DNA of 64,000 nucleotides from Geomesophilobacter sediminis (GTDB lineage Bacteria > Desulfobacterota > Desulfuromonadia > Geobacterales > Geobacteraceae), in assembly GCF_016458275.1 (NCBI RefSeq), contig NZ_JAEMHM010000009.1:1-64000 (forward strand). The letters run 5' to 3'. Shown here one piece after another: positions 17,471 through 26,818 of the stretch. The notes under the pieces were generated by a model. It worked only from the letters and a program-made list of their open reading frames with translations, searched no databases and had not been told where the DNA came from. How positions within the stretch are numbered: the first letter of the stretch is position 1; every line of letters begins with the position of its first letter. The translations under genes were made by a program, and so were the position numbers.

Positions 17471-18099
17471 GTATTCCCCCCGGGTCCGCTCGGTGTCGCT
17501 CACGTCATTGTGAAGGGTGCAACACTCATAGCGGATGCGGTTTTTTTTCGACAAGTTCACTCAGAAGAAAAAGCTGTTTCTGGATTTAAGAATAGTCTAT
17601 CGCTCAGCATCTACAATTTAAAGTAATGCAAGTGACTTTGAATTTTATTACAGCCTGGTTTCAGTCATTTGTTCATGTGAAACCATGCGTTTACAAAATA
17701 ATTATTTTTGACAAATTGGTATTTTCTTGCCCACAATTTCCATTTGAGACAGTGTTTGTATTGCCTTAGGGTTAAAAACTTCAAAAGATGTATCAAGGCT
17801 CAAGTCATTATTAATTTTTTCAAACAATAGAGCACTAGCCTATCACGTTGCTATGAGTGTGAACGAGCCGGTTTGTCCTATTTGTTGAGTCCGAAGTGTA
17901 TCAGGAAACATGCCATTGTCTTTACTTGCGGGTAACTCCGCGAATCAGCGTGGTTCTTGCCACCACTCCCCGTTCTATGGAAACGTCAAAGGGGTGCGCC
18001 AAAAATACGACAGGCAAGCGGCCGGCAGCGATAACCGTCGGTAATCACATCATTTTTTCTTGATTTGGAAATGAGGACAGGTGCAACCTTACGGACAGG
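17471..18099. other. AT-rich intergenic region upstream of the cytochrome cluster
   Basis: About 630 bp without a convincing gene, markedly more AT-rich at 17560-17860 than the coding DNA on either side. It must hold the promoter of the cytochrome cluster. The right half (17910-18055) is GC-richer and contains short inverted repeats, GCGG..CCGC near 17929 and GTGG..CCAC near 17951, which could be RNA structure. I looked for the c-di-GMP/cGAMP (GEMM) riboswitch signature on both strands and did not find it. A 44-codon reading frame from 17910 is not supported. Confidence 0.5.
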
Positions 18100-19197
18100 T
18101 CAGTTAACCAAAAGGTTACGAGGGAGGGGAATCGGCCTGGGAACCTCGCAGGCCATGATGGGGCGGGGGGTGATGCGGTCCGGGACCCGGAGGATGGTGA
18201 CCCCGGCGGGGGGGCGGAGTTCATCGAAGAGGTTCTGGCTCGTGCCGAGGTACCCCTTGGAATGGTGCATGGGGAGGGCGTAGGTGGGGCGCAGACGTTG
18301 GAGCAGCAAATTGAGATCGCTGGTGCAGAAGTGGCCCGTCTTGCGGGCCTTGTCCTGGTCGGCTGCCAGGAAGGCGCACTCGCAGACGAGCAGGGTGACC
18401 CCCTCCAGAAGCGCCTCGACCTTGGCCAGGTTCTCGTCCGAAAAGGCGATGTCGGTCACATAGCCGATCGATGCCGGGCGGGTCTCCCGCCGGACCCGGG
18501 CGTAGAGCTCATCGGCCCGCCCGGTCTCCTCCCGGATCGACTCGCCGGATCGGCGCAGGTACCGGACGGCGATCCCGCTCATGGTGTTGGCGTGGTAGAG
18601 ACGCTCCAGTTCCGAGATCCAGGGTCCCTTCACCAGGTGCTCCCGTTCCAGCAACTCCTCGTCGAGGCCAAACGCCTCGGTTTCGGTGAGCCGGTAGCAA
18701 AGGACCCCGATCTTGTGGTCGCAAAGGACGGCGCGTACGTTGAGATAGTCGTTACGGTAGATGATGGGACCTAGCGACTCCCCGTCCGGGCGGCGGGCAA
18801 ACCCTTCCGGGCCGCTGAACAGGGTGGCGCTGACCGTATCGCCGTGCACCTCGCCCACCCGCAGGTTGCCCCAGAAGGTGTCGGCGAGGTTCCAGTCGTA
18901 GGAGGTGAGCTTCGCCTGCAACCGGTCGGCCAGCCCCGGCGGGCCGAAAATTTCGGTGGTCCGGGGCGAGACGTGGCTGTGCCGGATGAAGGTGTCCATT
19001 CCCATGAAGTGGTCCATGTGGGCGTGACTTATGAAAATGGCGTCCAGCGATTTGAGTTCCCGCTTGGCGAGATGGTGCAGCTGGCCGCAGTCGAAAAGGA
19101 TCGACCGTCCCAGAGGGCGGACGTAGACTAGGAGGAGGGGATCGTCGAAGAGCCCGGCATACAGTACCGGCTCTATGTAACGGAACGGCTTGGGCAT
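18100..19197 (-). CDS. rnz: Metallo-beta-lactamase-fold hydrolase, RNase Z-like
   Basis: A 365-residue MBL-fold protein. The signature FISHAHMDHFMG (HxHxDH, near residue 57) provides the dinuclear zinc site. Further conserved features are the DCGQ strand near 36, the region VTDIAFSDEN with its metal-bridging Asp, and a C-terminal PMHHSKGY histidine. These match ribonuclease Z, the endonuclease that trims tRNA 3' ends, though the overall length and inserted segments leave room for another MBL hydrolase. Transcribed divergently from the cupin gene across a 110-bp gap that contains an FNR-type box. A tRNA-processing role is likely but not certain. Confidence 0.7.
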   Translation of the reverse strand: MPKPFRYIEPVLYAGLFDDPLLLVYVRPLGRSILFDCGQLHHLAKRELKSLDAIFISHAHMDHFMGMDTFIRHSHVSPRTTEIFGPPGLADRLQAKLTSYDWNLADTFWGNLRVGEVHGDTVSATLFSGPEGFARRPDGESLGPIIYRNDYLNVRAVLCDHKIGVLCYRLTETEAFGLDEELLEREHLVKGPWISELERLYHANTMSGIAVRYLRRSGESIREETGRADELYARVRRETRPASIGYVTDIAFSDENLAKVEALLEGVTLLVCECAFLAADQDKARKTGHFCTSDLNLLLQRLRPTYALPMHHSKGYLGTSQNLFDELRPPAGVTILRVPDRITPRPIMACEVPRPIPLPRNLLVN

Positions 19198-19217
19198 AAG
19201 GTTAATTCTAGCATAAC

Positions 19218-19231
19218 TTGATTTTAATCAA
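19218..19231. promoter_or_regulatory. Perfect FNR/CRP-family operator
   Basis: TTGAT-TTTA-ATCAA matches the FNR consensus TTGAT-N4-ATCAA exactly. A plausible -10 (TAGAGT, 19254-19259) would set a start at about 19266, placing the box centre at -41.5 for the plus-strand cupin gene, the class II activator position. On the other side it is only 21 bp from the RNase Z-like start. The regulator is inferred. Confidence 0.65.
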
Positions 19232-19307
19232 TTTGGATAGGTGCCGGTGGGAGTAGAGTAGGATCAAAGAGGATGAGACGAAGACCAAACGAAAAGGAGA
19301 CTACGCC

Positions 19308-19637
19308 ATGGCAAAGAAAGGTGTCGCCAAAGCAGAAGTGTTGAAACTGATCGACCAGGCCGCTTACCAGGAAGGCGCGGTGGTGAGCCGGACCATCATC
19401 GACGAGCCGGTCGGAACCGTCACCGCGTTTGCCTTCGCCGAAGGGGAAGGGCTCAGCGAGCATACCGTCCCCTACGATGCCATGGTGCAGGTTCTGGACG
19501 GCGAGGCGCAGATCACCATCGACGGCGTACCCAACACCGTGAAGGCGGGCGAGATGATCATCATGCCGAGCCACAAGCCGCACAAGGTCCGGGCGCTCAA
19601 GCAGTTCAAGATGCTGTTGGTGATGATCAGAAGCTAA
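19308..19637 (+). CDS. Small cupin-domain protein
   Basis: A 109-residue single-domain cupin. The conserved barrel is visible in FAFAEGEGLSEHTVPYDAMVQVLDGEAQITIDG (motif 1 with His, then acidic turn) and GEMIIMPSHKPHKVRA (motif 2 with PxxxPH). Such proteins bind a metal or small ligand; the substrate is unknown. It has its own promoter region with an FNR-type box and a strong terminator right behind it, so it is a monocistronic unit. A role in anaerobic metabolism or sensing is suggested only by that operator. Confidence 0.85.
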   Translation: MAKKGVAKAEVLKLIDQAAYQEGAVVSRTIIDEPVGTVTAFAFAEGEGLSEHTVPYDAMVQVLDGEAQITIDGVPNTVKAGEMIIMPSHKPHKVRALKQFKMLLVMIRS

Positions 19638-19656
19638 GGCCGGCCGGACCCGACAG

Positions 19657-19684
19657 AAAAGCCCGTTTTCCCCGGGCTTTTTTT
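19657..19684 (+). terminator. Terminator of the cupin gene
   Basis: AAAAGCCCG-TTTTCC-CCGGGCTTTTTTT forms a stable stem followed by a T run, 20 bp past the stop codon. Confidence 0.9.
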
Positions 19685-19834
19685 GTTCCTTCCGGGGGAT
19701 CCCCGGGAATCGGATTCGATGTTCTCCTCGAAAGAGTGGCCTGCTTCAGGTTCACAACCTTCATCGACAGCGTCGGGGGAAAGGGGTCAGCTTCATCAAG
19801 GAGGAGCAGGGGGATTGCCCCCTCCGCTCAGGAC

Positions 19835-19870
19835 GCAAAAAGGCCCGCTCGAAAGAACGGGCCTTTTTGC
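19835..19870 (-). terminator. Terminator of the hem cluster
   Basis: A 13-bp inverted repeat, GCAAAAAGGCCCG against CGGGCCTTTTTGC with a 10-nt loop, 22 bp downstream of the hemB stop. A/T tracts on both arms make it suitable for either strand. Confidence 0.85.
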
Positions 19871-19892
19871 ATTTCCAACTCCTGGAACGGGA

Positions 19893-20912
19893 TTACCGGC
19901 AGCCGCAGCCGCAGCGCTCCTGCTGCGCCAGCTCGTACCCCTTCTTCAAGAGCTTGGCGACTTCCTTGGAGTGGTAGGTGAGGATGAGGTCGGCGCCGGC
20001 GCGCTTGAAGGAGAGCATGGTCTCCATGATGACGCGGTCCTCGTCGATCCACCCCGCCTTGGCGGCGGCCTTCACCATGGAGTACTCGCCGGAGACGTTG
20101 TAGACGGCGGTCGGGAGGTTGAACTCGTTGCGTACGTCGCGCACGATGTCGAGGTACGGCAGGCCCGGTTTCACCATGAGGATGTCGGCCCCTTCCTCAA
20201 CGTCCATGTGGGCCTCGCGGATCGCCTCCAGGCGGTTGCCCGGATCCATCTGGTAGGAGCGGCGGTCGCCGAACTGCGGGGTGGACTCGGCGGCTTCCCG
20301 GAACGGGCCGTAGTAGCCGGAAGCGTACTTCACGGCGTAGCTCATGATCGGGATGTCCTTGTGGCCGTTGTTGTCGAGCGCCTCGCGGATCGCGGCGACC
20401 CGGCCGTCCATCATGTCGGAGGGGGCGACCATGTCGGCGCCGGCGCGGGCGTGGGAGAGCGCCTCCTTGGCCAAAAGCTCCAGGGTCTCGTCGTTGTCCA
20501 CGTCGCCGTTTTTGATGATGCCGCAGTGCCCGTGGTCGGTGTACTCGCACATGCAGACATCGGTGATGACGGCGAGTTTGGGCACCGTCTTCTTGATGGC
20601 GCGGATGGTTTCCTGGATGATGCCGGTTTCCGAGTAGGCATCGCTCCCCATGGCGTCCTTGACTTCCGGGATGCCGAAGAGGATCACCGCCGGGACGCCG
20701 AGTTCGTAAGCCTCCTGGGCCTCCTCGACGATGTGCTCGATGGACTGCTGGTAGATGCCCGGCATCGAGGAGATCTCCTTCTTGATCCCCTTGCCGAAGG
20801 CGGAGAACATCGGGTAGATCAGGTCGTTGGCGGAAAGAGAGGTCTCGCGGACCATGTTTCTGAACACCTCTTTCCCTCTGATGCGTCTGGCTCGGTACAC
20901 GGGATAGAACAT
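19893..20912 (-). CDS. hemB: Delta-aminolevulinic acid dehydratase (porphobilinogen synthase)
   Basis: Condenses two 5-aminolevulinate molecules to porphobilinogen. A 339-residue protein when started at [13 protein letters not shown], which has AAGGAG upstream; the longer frame reads into a 9-bp repeat and is rejected. The cysteine-rich metal site [12 protein letters not shown] indicates a zinc-type enzyme. The two active-site lysines lie in [15 protein letters not shown] and [11 protein letters not shown]. It is the last gene of the heme block, after the cobA-hemD fusion, and closes with a terminator. The C-terminus CGCGCR is unusually cysteine-rich. Confidence 0.95.
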   Translation of the reverse strand: MFYPVYRARRIRGKEVFRNMVRETSLSANDLIYPMFSAFGKGIKKEISSMPGIYQQSIEHIVEEAQEAYELGVPAVILFGIPEVKDAMGSDAYSETGIIQETIRAIKKTVPKLAVITDVCMCEYTDHGHCGIIKNGDVDNDETLELLAKEALSHARAGADMVAPSDMMDGRVAAIREALDNNGHKDIPIMSYAVKYASGYYGPFREAAESTPQFGDRRSYQMDPGNRLEAIREAHMDVEEGADILMVKPGLPYLDIVRDVRNEFNLPTAVYNVSGEYSMVKAAAKAGWIDEDRVIMETMLSFKRAGADLILTYHSKEVAKLLKKGYELAQQERCGCGCR

Positions 20913-20930
20913 TGGCGGCTCCTTTTTTGC

Positions 20931-20997
20931 GTTCGACGTTCGGCGTTCGACGTTCGGCGTTCGGCGTTCGACGTTCGACGTTCGACGTTCGGCGTTG
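20931..20997. repeat. 9-bp tandem array (GTTCGACGT/GTTCGGCGT)
   Basis: About seven units alternating TTCGACG and TTCGGCG lie immediately upstream of hemB. Inverted relatives (CGTCGAACGTCAAACGTCG, 21064-21086) occur just after the upstream gene, so the hemD-hemB gap could fold into a long hairpin. Confidence 0.85.
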
Positions 20998-21099
20998 GAA
21001 ATCTTTACCCAAGCCTCCAACAAAGTCGGAGGTATTACATGAAAGCTAGGCCAGAAGGTTTCTACGTCGAACGTCAAACGTCGAACGCAGAAACGGGTT

Positions 21100-22629
21100 T
21101 CAACGGTTCATGTATTTGACCAGTTCCTCGGTGAGCGCGTCAAGGGTATATTGCGCCGGCTCGACGTGCACCTCCAGGCCAAGTTCCCGGCAGGTCTTCG
21201 AGGTGATCGGCCCGATCGACCCGACGGTGACCCCCTCCAAAAGCCGCAGGAACCGGTTTTCCCCGAGGATGGCGGCCAGATTCTGCACGGTGGAGGACGA
21301 GGTGAAGGTGACGCAGTCGACCCGGTGCGCCTCCAGCGCGGCGAGCGCCTCCTGCGGGAGCTCCGGCGGGGTGACGTTGCAATAGGCGACCGGGGTGAGG
21401 ACCTGAGCCCCCATGCGGGTCAGTTCCTCGGGAATCACCTCGCGGGCCCGGTCCCCACGCGGGAAGAGGACCCACTTTCCGGAGAGGTCCAGCTCGCCAA
21501 ACGCGGTCACCACCCCTTCCGCCTTGTAATCGGCGGGGACGAGGTCGGCCTTGATGCCGTAGGGCGCCAGTGCCGCCGCGGTCTTGGGGCCGACCGCACA
21601 GACCTGGCAGCCCCCCAGGGCGCGGGTGTCCCGGCCGAGGGCGTGGAGCCGGTCGAAGAAGTACTTCACCGCGTTGTACGAGGTGAACACGACCCAGTGA
21701 AAGCTGTCCAGGGCGGTAATCGCCTCGTCGAGCTCACGGTAGTCGGTGGGGGGAACGATCTCGATGGTGGGGCAGGAGAGCACCCGCGCCCCGAGGCGCT
21801 CCAGGCGCACCGCGAACTCCCCGGCCTGGTCCGCGCCGCGGGTCACCAGGACCGAGCGCCCGAACAGGGGGCGGTTGTCGAACCAGCGCAGGGTGTCGCG
21901 CAGCTGCACCACTTCGCCGACGACGGTCACCGCCGGGGCCTTGAACCCGACGGCCTGCGCCTTCTCGGCGATATCGGAGAGCGTCCCGGTCAAAACCTGC
22001 TGCTCGGGGCGCGTGCCCCACCGGATCAGGGCGACCGGGGTCTGGGGGGACCGGCCGTGCGCCATCAGGTTTTCCGCGATCTGGGGGAGGTTGCGGATCC
22101 CCATGTAAAAGACGATGGTGCCGCTTCCCAGGGAAAGACCTTCCCAGTCGATCTCGGAGCTCAGCTTGCCCGGGCTCTCGTGCCCGGTGACGAAGGCAAC
22201 CGAGGTGGTGACGCCGCGGTGGGTGAGCGGGATGCCGGCATAGCTGGTAGCACCGATCCCCGCGGTGATGCCCGGGACCACTTCGAAGGGGACGCCGGCC
22301 GCTACCAGCGCCTCGCACTCCTCGCCGCCGCGCCCGAAGACGAAGGGGTCCCCCCCCTTGAGCCGCGCCACGACGTTCCCCTCGAGCGCCTTTGCCACCA
22401 TGAGCTGGTTGATCTGGTGCTGCTCCCGGTTGTGCTCCCCGCCGATCTTGCCGGAATAGATAAGCTCGGCGCCCGGCGGGGCCATCCGAAGCAGCTGGTC
22501 GTTGGCGAGGTAGTCGTAGAGGACCACGTCAGCCTTTTCCAGGCAGTCGCGTCCCTTGATCGTCATCAGGCCGGGGTCGCCGGGGCCCGCACCGATCAGA
22601 TAGACGAAACCTTTTTTTCCGTGAGCCAT
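21100..22629 (-). CDS. cobA-hemD: Fused uroporphyrinogen-III methyltransferase / uroporphyrinogen-III synthase
   Basis: A 509-residue bifunctional protein. The N-terminal half (about 1-250) is a SAM-dependent uroporphyrinogen III C-methyltransferase: [15 protein letters not shown], then [24 protein letters not shown] and VVPGITAG. The C-terminal half (about 255-509) is uroporphyrinogen III synthase ([48 protein letters not shown]). The fusion makes the macrocycle and also diverts it toward siroheme and cobalamin, matching the sirC and cobalamin genes in this window. The start ATG at 22627-22629 has GAGG upstream; the longer frame runs through a repeat-rich leader. Confidence 0.95.
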   Translation of the reverse strand: MAHGKKGFVYLIGAGPGDPGLMTIKGRDCLEKADVVLYDYLANDQLLRMAPPGAELIYSGKIGGEHNREQHQINQLMVAKALEGNVVARLKGGDPFVFGRGGEECEALVAAGVPFEVVPGITAGIGATSYAGIPLTHRGVTTSVAFVTGHESPGKLSSEIDWEGLSLGSGTIVFYMGIRNLPQIAENLMAHGRSPQTPVALIRWGTRPEQQVLTGTLSDIAEKAQAVGFKAPAVTVVGEVVQLRDTLRWFDNRPLFGRSVLVTRGADQAGEFAVRLERLGARVLSCPTIEIVPPTDYRELDEAITALDSFHWVVFTSYNAVKYFFDRLHALGRDTRALGGCQVCAVGPKTAAALAPYGIKADLVPADYKAEGVVTAFGELDLSGKWVLFPRGDRAREVIPEELTRMGAQVLTPVAYCNVTPPELPQEALAALEAHRVDCVTFTSSSTVQNLAAILGENRFLRLLEGVTVGSIGPITSKTCRELGLEVHVEPAQYTLDALTEELVKYMNR

Positions 22630-22689
22630 ATTAAAACCTCGGGGTTGGGGGTCTGGGATCGGGGGTCGGGGACCAAGGTCATACTTACC

Positions 22690-22841
22690 GTAGGCGCAGC
22701 ATGCTGCGCCCGTGACATCCTGCATCCCCCTCCCCTGGCGGACGGGGGGGAAGGCGGTTCGGGGCTTTTAACGACGAAACGGGAAAAGGCTAAGGCCGCC
22801 CGGGGTCGACGTCGTCCCCGGCCAGCCGTTAGCCTTTTCCC
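22690..22841. repeat. Intergenic palindromes between hemC and cobA-hemD
   Basis: The 234-bp gap holds a GCGCAGCATGCTGCGC palindrome (22693-22709) and a large hairpin with 13-bp perfect arms (GGGAAAAGGCTAA at 22781-22793, complement at 22829-22841), whose loop is itself GC-rich and self-complementary. It may stabilise or attenuate the hem transcript. A similar CGCAGGATGCTGCGCC element is at 61558-61574. Confidence 0.7.
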
Positions 22842-22863
22842 TTGGTGCTCGAGAACGGTGCAA

Positions 22864-23820
22864 TTAGACCGGGATTTCCTTCTCCCGGCTCACTTCACGC
22901 TGGTACACCTCGGCCAGGATGGCGTGCCCTCCTTCGGAAAGGAGCTTCTCGGCCAGGGCCACCCCGATCTTCTCGCAGTCGTCGGCCGGGCCGGTCAAGG
23001 TCCCCTTGACGGAGGTCTTGCCGTCGACGGAGGCGATGAAGCCGGTCAGGGTGAGCTGGTCGCCGCTCACCTGCCCGTAGGCCGCGATGGGAACCTGGCA
23101 GCCGCCCTCGCAGCGCCACAAAAGGGCGCGCTCGGCGCGGACCGCACGGCTGGTGTCCGGGCTGTTGAAGAAGGCGATGGTCTGCTTCACTTCCTCGTTG
23201 GAAAGGTTGCACTCGATGCCGAGCGCCCCCTGCCCGATCGCCGGCAGCGACAGGTCGGTCGGCAAAAGCTCGGTGATCCGGTCGGCGAAGCCGAGACGGT
23301 TGAGCCCCGCGGCGGCGAGGATGACGGCGTCGAGACCTTCGGTCTGCAGCTTGTTCATCCTGGTCTCCACGTTGCCGCGGATGATGACCATCTCGAGGTC
23401 CGGACGGACCTTGAGGAGCTGCGCCTGGCGCCTAAGCGCCGAGGTGCCGATCTTGGCCCCCTGCGGGAGGTCCAGGAACTTCACCCCGTTGGAGATGACG
23501 GCATCGCGCGGGTCTTCACGGTCGGTGATGCAGTAAAGCCCGAGCCCTTCGGGGAATTCGGTCGGGACGTCCTTCATGCTGTGGACGGCGATGTCGATGT
23601 CGCCGCGCAGCATGGCTTCCTCGATCTCCTTCACGAAAAGCCCTTTGCCCCCCACCTGAGCGAGCGGCACATCGAGGATCTTGTCGCCGATGGTCTTGAT
23701 CTTGGTCAGGGTGACCTCAAGATCCGGGTACCTTTTTTCGAGCTCGGACTTCACCCAATTTGCCTGCCAGAGCGCGAGCTGGCTCGCGCGGGTCCCGATC
23801 CTCAATTGCTTCAATGCCAT
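22864..23820 (-). CDS. hemC: Porphobilinogen deaminase (hydroxymethylbilane synthase)
   Basis: Polymerises four porphobilinogen units to hydroxymethylbilane. At 318 residues it has the normal length. Recognisable segments are RIGTRASQLALWQA at the N-terminus, HSMKDVPTE, GTSALRRQAQL, IRGNVETRMNKL, and CEGGCQVPIAAYG holding the cysteine that carries the dipyrromethane cofactor. ATG is preceded by AAGGAG. It follows hemA after about 110 bp occupied by the GGGGCTAG hairpin. Confidence 0.96.
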   Translation of the reverse strand: MALKQLRIGTRASQLALWQANWVKSELEKRYPDLEVTLTKIKTIGDKILDVPLAQVGGKGLFVKEIEEAMLRGDIDIAVHSMKDVPTEFPEGLGLYCITDREDPRDAVISNGVKFLDLPQGAKIGTSALRRQAQLLKVRPDLEMVIIRGNVETRMNKLQTEGLDAVILAAAGLNRLGFADRITELLPTDLSLPAIGQGALGIECNLSNEEVKQTIAFFNSPDTSRAVRAERALLWRCEGGCQVPIAAYGQVSGDQLTLTGFIASVDGKTSVKGTLTGPADDCEKIGVALAEKLLSEGGHAILAEVYQREVSREKEIPV

Positions 23821-23840
23821 CTGTGATCTCCTTTAGAAAT

Positions 23841-23921
23841 GCGGGGGCTAGGGGCCGGGGGCTAGGGGCTGGTAACGGCTCTTTGCCTTTACTAGCCCCT
23901 AGCCCCTAGTCCCTAGCCCCG
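23841..23921. repeat. GGGGCTAG-rich inverted repeat, second copy
   Basis: GGGGGCTAGGGGCCGGGGGC and following units pair with CTAGCCCCTAGCCCC on the right side, filling the hemA-hemC gap. Same family as 1314-1430. Confidence 0.8.
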
Positions 23922-23929
23922 GTTTTTGA

Positions 23930-25234
23930 CTATTCTTCCAGCTCCATCATCCCGTCCTGCTCCGGCGCGGCGGTCTCCAGGTCGAAGAGGTTTCTCAGGG
24001 CGTCGATGTACAGGTCGGTCCGGTTTCCCTGCTCCGGGTTTTTCAGCACGCTGGTCGGCGGGTGCAGCAGCTTGTTCATCATCGCGTTGGTGAGCGCCTC
24101 GAGCTTCTTCTGGCCGTCCGGCGGGAGGTCCTTCCAACCGGAGATGGTCTTGGCGAGCTCGGCCTTGCGGATCTCGTCGAACTTGCTGCGCAGTGCCACG
24201 ATGGTCGGGGTGACCTCCAGAGAGGAGAGCCATTTGAAGAACTGGCCGATCTCCTGCTCGACGATCGCCTCGGCCTTGGCCGCCTCGATCTTGCGCTGCT
24301 CCAGGTTGCTCGCCACGACGCCGTTCAAATCGTCGACGGTGTAGAGGTAGGCGTTCTCCACGTCGTTCACCTTCGGGTCGATGTCGCGCGGCACCGCGAT
24401 GTCGATGAAGAACATCGCCTTCTGCCGGCGGCGCCGGATGACTTCTTCGACGTCCTTGCCGCCGATGATGAAATGGGGCGCCCCGGTGGAGGAGAGGATG
24501 ATGTCCGCCTTGTGCAGCTGGTCGAAGAGGTCCTCGAAGTGGATCGGCTTGGCGGCGAATTCCTCGGCGAGCTTCTCGGCGCGCTCGTAGGTACGGTTGG
24601 TGACCATCACCCCGCGCACCCCGACGTTGATGAAGTGCTTGGCGGCGAGTTCGCACATCTCGCCGGCGCCGATCAGAAGGACGGTCTTGTCGGAGAGCTC
24701 TCCGAAGATCTTCTTGGCCAGTTCCACGGCGGCGAAGGCGACCGAAACCGCCGACGAGGCGATCTTGGTCTCGGTGCGCACCCTTTTGGCGACCGAGAAG
24801 GCCTTGTGCAGGAAGCGGTTCAGGATCAGGCCCGAGCTCTTGTACTCGGCGGCATAGCCGTAGGAGGTCTTGATCTGCCCGAGGATCTGCGGCTCGCCGA
24901 CCACCATCGAGTCGAGACTGGAGGCGACCCGGAAGACGTGCCGGGTGGCGTCGACCCCGTAGTAGCTGTAGAGATGCTTTTCCAGCGTCTCAAGCGGGAA
25001 GTTGTGGTAGTCGGCCAGGAAACGCTTCAGGCGCGCCATCCCGCCGGCGATGTCACGGGTGGTGGCATAGATCTCGACCCGGTTACAGGTAGAGACGATG
25101 ACCGCCTCGGTGATGTCGGGGAGCGACACCACGGCATTGAGCGGCTTTGCCATCTGGGTGGGGGCAAAAGCGACCTTTTCCCGAATTTCGACCCCGGCTG
25201 TTTTATGGGACAGCCCAACCACAATAATGTTCAT
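23930..25234 (-). CDS. hemA: Glutamyl-tRNA reductase
   Basis: Reduces glutamyl-tRNA to glutamate-1-semialdehyde, the first committed step of C5 heme synthesis. A 434-residue protein of normal length. The catalytic cysteine is Cys50 in [11 protein letters not shown]. The NADP-binding domain carries [15 protein letters not shown], and the C-terminal dimerisation helix is present. I chose the ATG at 25232-25234, 6 nt after an AGG-rich site, over the TTG two codons earlier. It follows the ccsA/hemX-like gene by about 55 bp. hemL, the next enzyme, is not in this window. Confidence 0.95.
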   Translation of the reverse strand: MNIIVVGLSHKTAGVEIREKVAFAPTQMAKPLNAVVSLPDITEAVIVSTCNRVEIYATTRDIAGGMARLKRFLADYHNFPLETLEKHLYSYYGVDATRHVFRVASSLDSMVVGEPQILGQIKTSYGYAAEYKSSGLILNRFLHKAFSVAKRVRTETKIASSAVSVAFAAVELAKKIFGELSDKTVLLIGAGEMCELAAKHFINVGVRGVMVTNRTYERAEKLAEEFAAKPIHFEDLFDQLHKADIILSSTGAPHFIIGGKDVEEVIRRRRQKAMFFIDIAVPRDIDPKVNDVENAYLYTVDDLNGVVASNLEQRKIEAAKAEAIVEQEIGQFFKWLSSLEVTPTIVALRSKFDEIRKAELAKTISGWKDLPPDGQKKLEALTNAMMNKLLHPPTSVLKNPEQGNRTDLYIDALRNLFDLETAAPEQDGMMELEE

Positions 25235-25288
25235 ATACAACCTGCCTCTTCTGCAGAGTAGCTCCGGGCGACGCCGCCCCGGCGCCCC

Positions 25289-26104
25289 CTACCTGTAGCT
25301 ATGCAGTCCCGACATGAGAAGGTTCACGCCGAGGAAGGTGAAAAGAACGATGACGAAGCCCAGGATGGAAAGCCAGGCGGCCTTCCGGCCCCGCCAGCCG
25401 GTGGTGAGCCTGCCGTGCAGAAGGGCGGCGTAGATGAACCAGGTGATGAGCGACCAGGTCTCCTTGGGATCCCAGCTCCAGTAGGTTCCCCACGCGGTCT
25501 CGGCCCAGATCGCCCCGGAAATGATGGCGAAGGTCAAAAGCGGAAACCCGAAGGTGAGGCAGCGGTAGCTGATCTCGTCCAGGATGTCCAAAGGCGGAAG
25601 CTTCTGGAACAGCGAACCGAGCCGGCGCTTTTTCAGGAAGTGCGACTGGATCAGGTACATGATGCTGACCGCGAACGAAACGGCGAAGGCGGCGTAACCG
25701 AGGAAAGCCATCACGGTGTGCACGAAAAGCCACTTGCTCTTGAGCGCCGGGTTGAGCGGCATGATCCCATTGGAGAAGCCGATCGACAGGACCAGGATGA
25801 GCAGCGCCAGCGGGATGATGAAGGAACCCAGGATGGCGGCACGGTAGCGGCGCTCGAAGATGATGAAGGTCCCGACGATGGCGAGGCTGAAGAAGGAGAG
25901 GGACTCGTGCAGATTGGTGATTGGGGTGTGCCCGGCGACGAGGTAGCGGTTCAGGGTGAACCCGAGGTGGACGAGAAACCCGACCGCAACCAGCCCCTGG
26001 CCGACCCGTCCGAGTACATCACGCGGCTTGACCAGGTAACTGAGATAAACGACGGTAGCTGCGACATAAACGACAAGGGTACTGGAGAAAAGGAGGGCAT
26101 TCAT
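25289..26104 (-). CDS. CcsA/HemX-like cytochrome c assembly membrane protein
   Basis: A 271-residue integral membrane protein with about eight hydrophobic segments. It has the heme-handling tryptophan-rich motif WGTYWSWDPKETWSLITW and conserved flanking histidines typical of the CcmC/CcsA/HemX superfamily. Members either hand heme to cytochrome c synthase (CcsA) or regulate glutamyl-tRNA reductase levels (HemX). The position directly upstream of hemA favours a HemX name, while the wealth of c-type cytochromes nearby fits CcsA; sequence alone does not decide. Its start overlaps the sirC stop in ATGA, so the two are translationally coupled. Confidence 0.85.
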   Translation of the reverse strand: MNALLFSSTLVVYVAATVVYLSYLVKPRDVLGRVGQGLVAVGFLVHLGFTLNRYLVAGHTPITNLHESLSFFSLAIVGTFIIFERRYRAAILGSFIIPLALLILVLSIGFSNGIMPLNPALKSKWLFVHTVMAFLGYAAFAVSFAVSIMYLIQSHFLKKRRLGSLFQKLPPLDILDEISYRCLTFGFPLLTFAIISGAIWAETAWGTYWSWDPKETWSLITWFIYAALLHGRLTTGWRGRKAAWLSILGFVIVLFTFLGVNLLMSGLHSYR

Positions 26105-26775
26105 GAAGGATCCTTTTTTTCGGCCCGTTCCGGATCGAGTGAAAACCCGGTACCGAACAGCTTCAGAAGTATCTGTTCTATTTCGTCCTTCCGGCCGTTT
26201 TTGATCAAGGCAGGCAAATCGCGGGATGCTAGATCGGCAAAAACCCGCTTATTGTATGCGGCCCCGCCCGTTACAGTCAATGTTTTTTCACGGACAGCTC
26301 TGAAAAGATCAACAGTTTCGGCATATTCAGGGCCGAACTCTGCCTGTAACTGTTCGACGATCCTCCGTGACAATGCAGGACTCGCGCCAGCGGTGGAAAC
26401 CGTGATCTGGAGTTCTCCCTGCTGGAGAACGGCCGGGGTGGCGAAATCGCTCTCGGCAGGCGCATCGGTCACATCGACGAAGATCCCCGTCCGGCGGGCT
26501 TCTTCGGCTACCGCACGGTTGACCTCCCGGTCGTCGGTGGCGGCAAAGGCAAGACGCGCCCCGGCGAGATCTCCCGGGCCAAAAGGACGGCAAACGTGGC
26601 AGATTATCCCCTTATCGGCGAGGTCCGCCAAAGATTTAGCGACTTTCGGCGCGACCACGGTGATCCGGGCGCCGGCCTGCACCAGCCGGTCCGCCTTGCG
26701 TGCCGCAACCGAGCCGCCGCCGACGATGACCACACGCTTTCCTTTGACGTCGAGCGATATCGGGTAAAACCGCAT
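26101..26775 (-). CDS. sirC: Precorrin-2 dehydrogenase / sirohydrochlorin ferrochelatase (Met8/CysG N-terminal type)
   Basis: A 224-residue protein with an N-terminal NAD-binding Rossmann motif, VVIVGGGSVAARKADRL, followed by the dimerisation region with SDFATPAVLQQGELQITVST, the core signature of the siroheme synthase N-terminal domain. It oxidises precorrin-2 to sirohydrochlorin and may insert iron. Its substrate comes from the methyltransferase half of the cobA-hemD fusion downstream. It is the first gene of the heme block, with GGGGGG as an SD a few bases before ATG. Confidence 0.88.
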   Translation of the reverse strand: MRFYPISLDVKGKRVVIVGGGSVAARKADRLVQAGARITVVAPKVAKSLADLADKGIICHVCRPFGPGDLAGARLAFAATDDREVNRAVAEEARRTGIFVDVTDAPAESDFATPAVLQQGELQITVSTAGASPALSRRIVEQLQAEFGPEYAETVDLFRAVREKTLTVTGGAAYNKRVFADLASRDLPALIKNGRKDEIEQILLKLFGTGFSLDPERAEKKDPS

Positions 26776-26818
26776 CGTCCCCCCTTTGCATGATTGGCAA
26801 CAACGGCTGCGAAGCTCT

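Noticed and set aside
17471-18099. GEMM (c-di-GMP or cGAMP) riboswitch upstream of the cytochrome cluster
   Set aside because: The conserved GGCAAAC and GACGCAAAG words are missing on both strands.
20913-21077. N-terminal extension of HemB
   Set aside because: It translates the 9-bp tandem array ([13 protein letters not shown]..). The conserved HemB start [10 protein letters not shown] has its own ribosome site.
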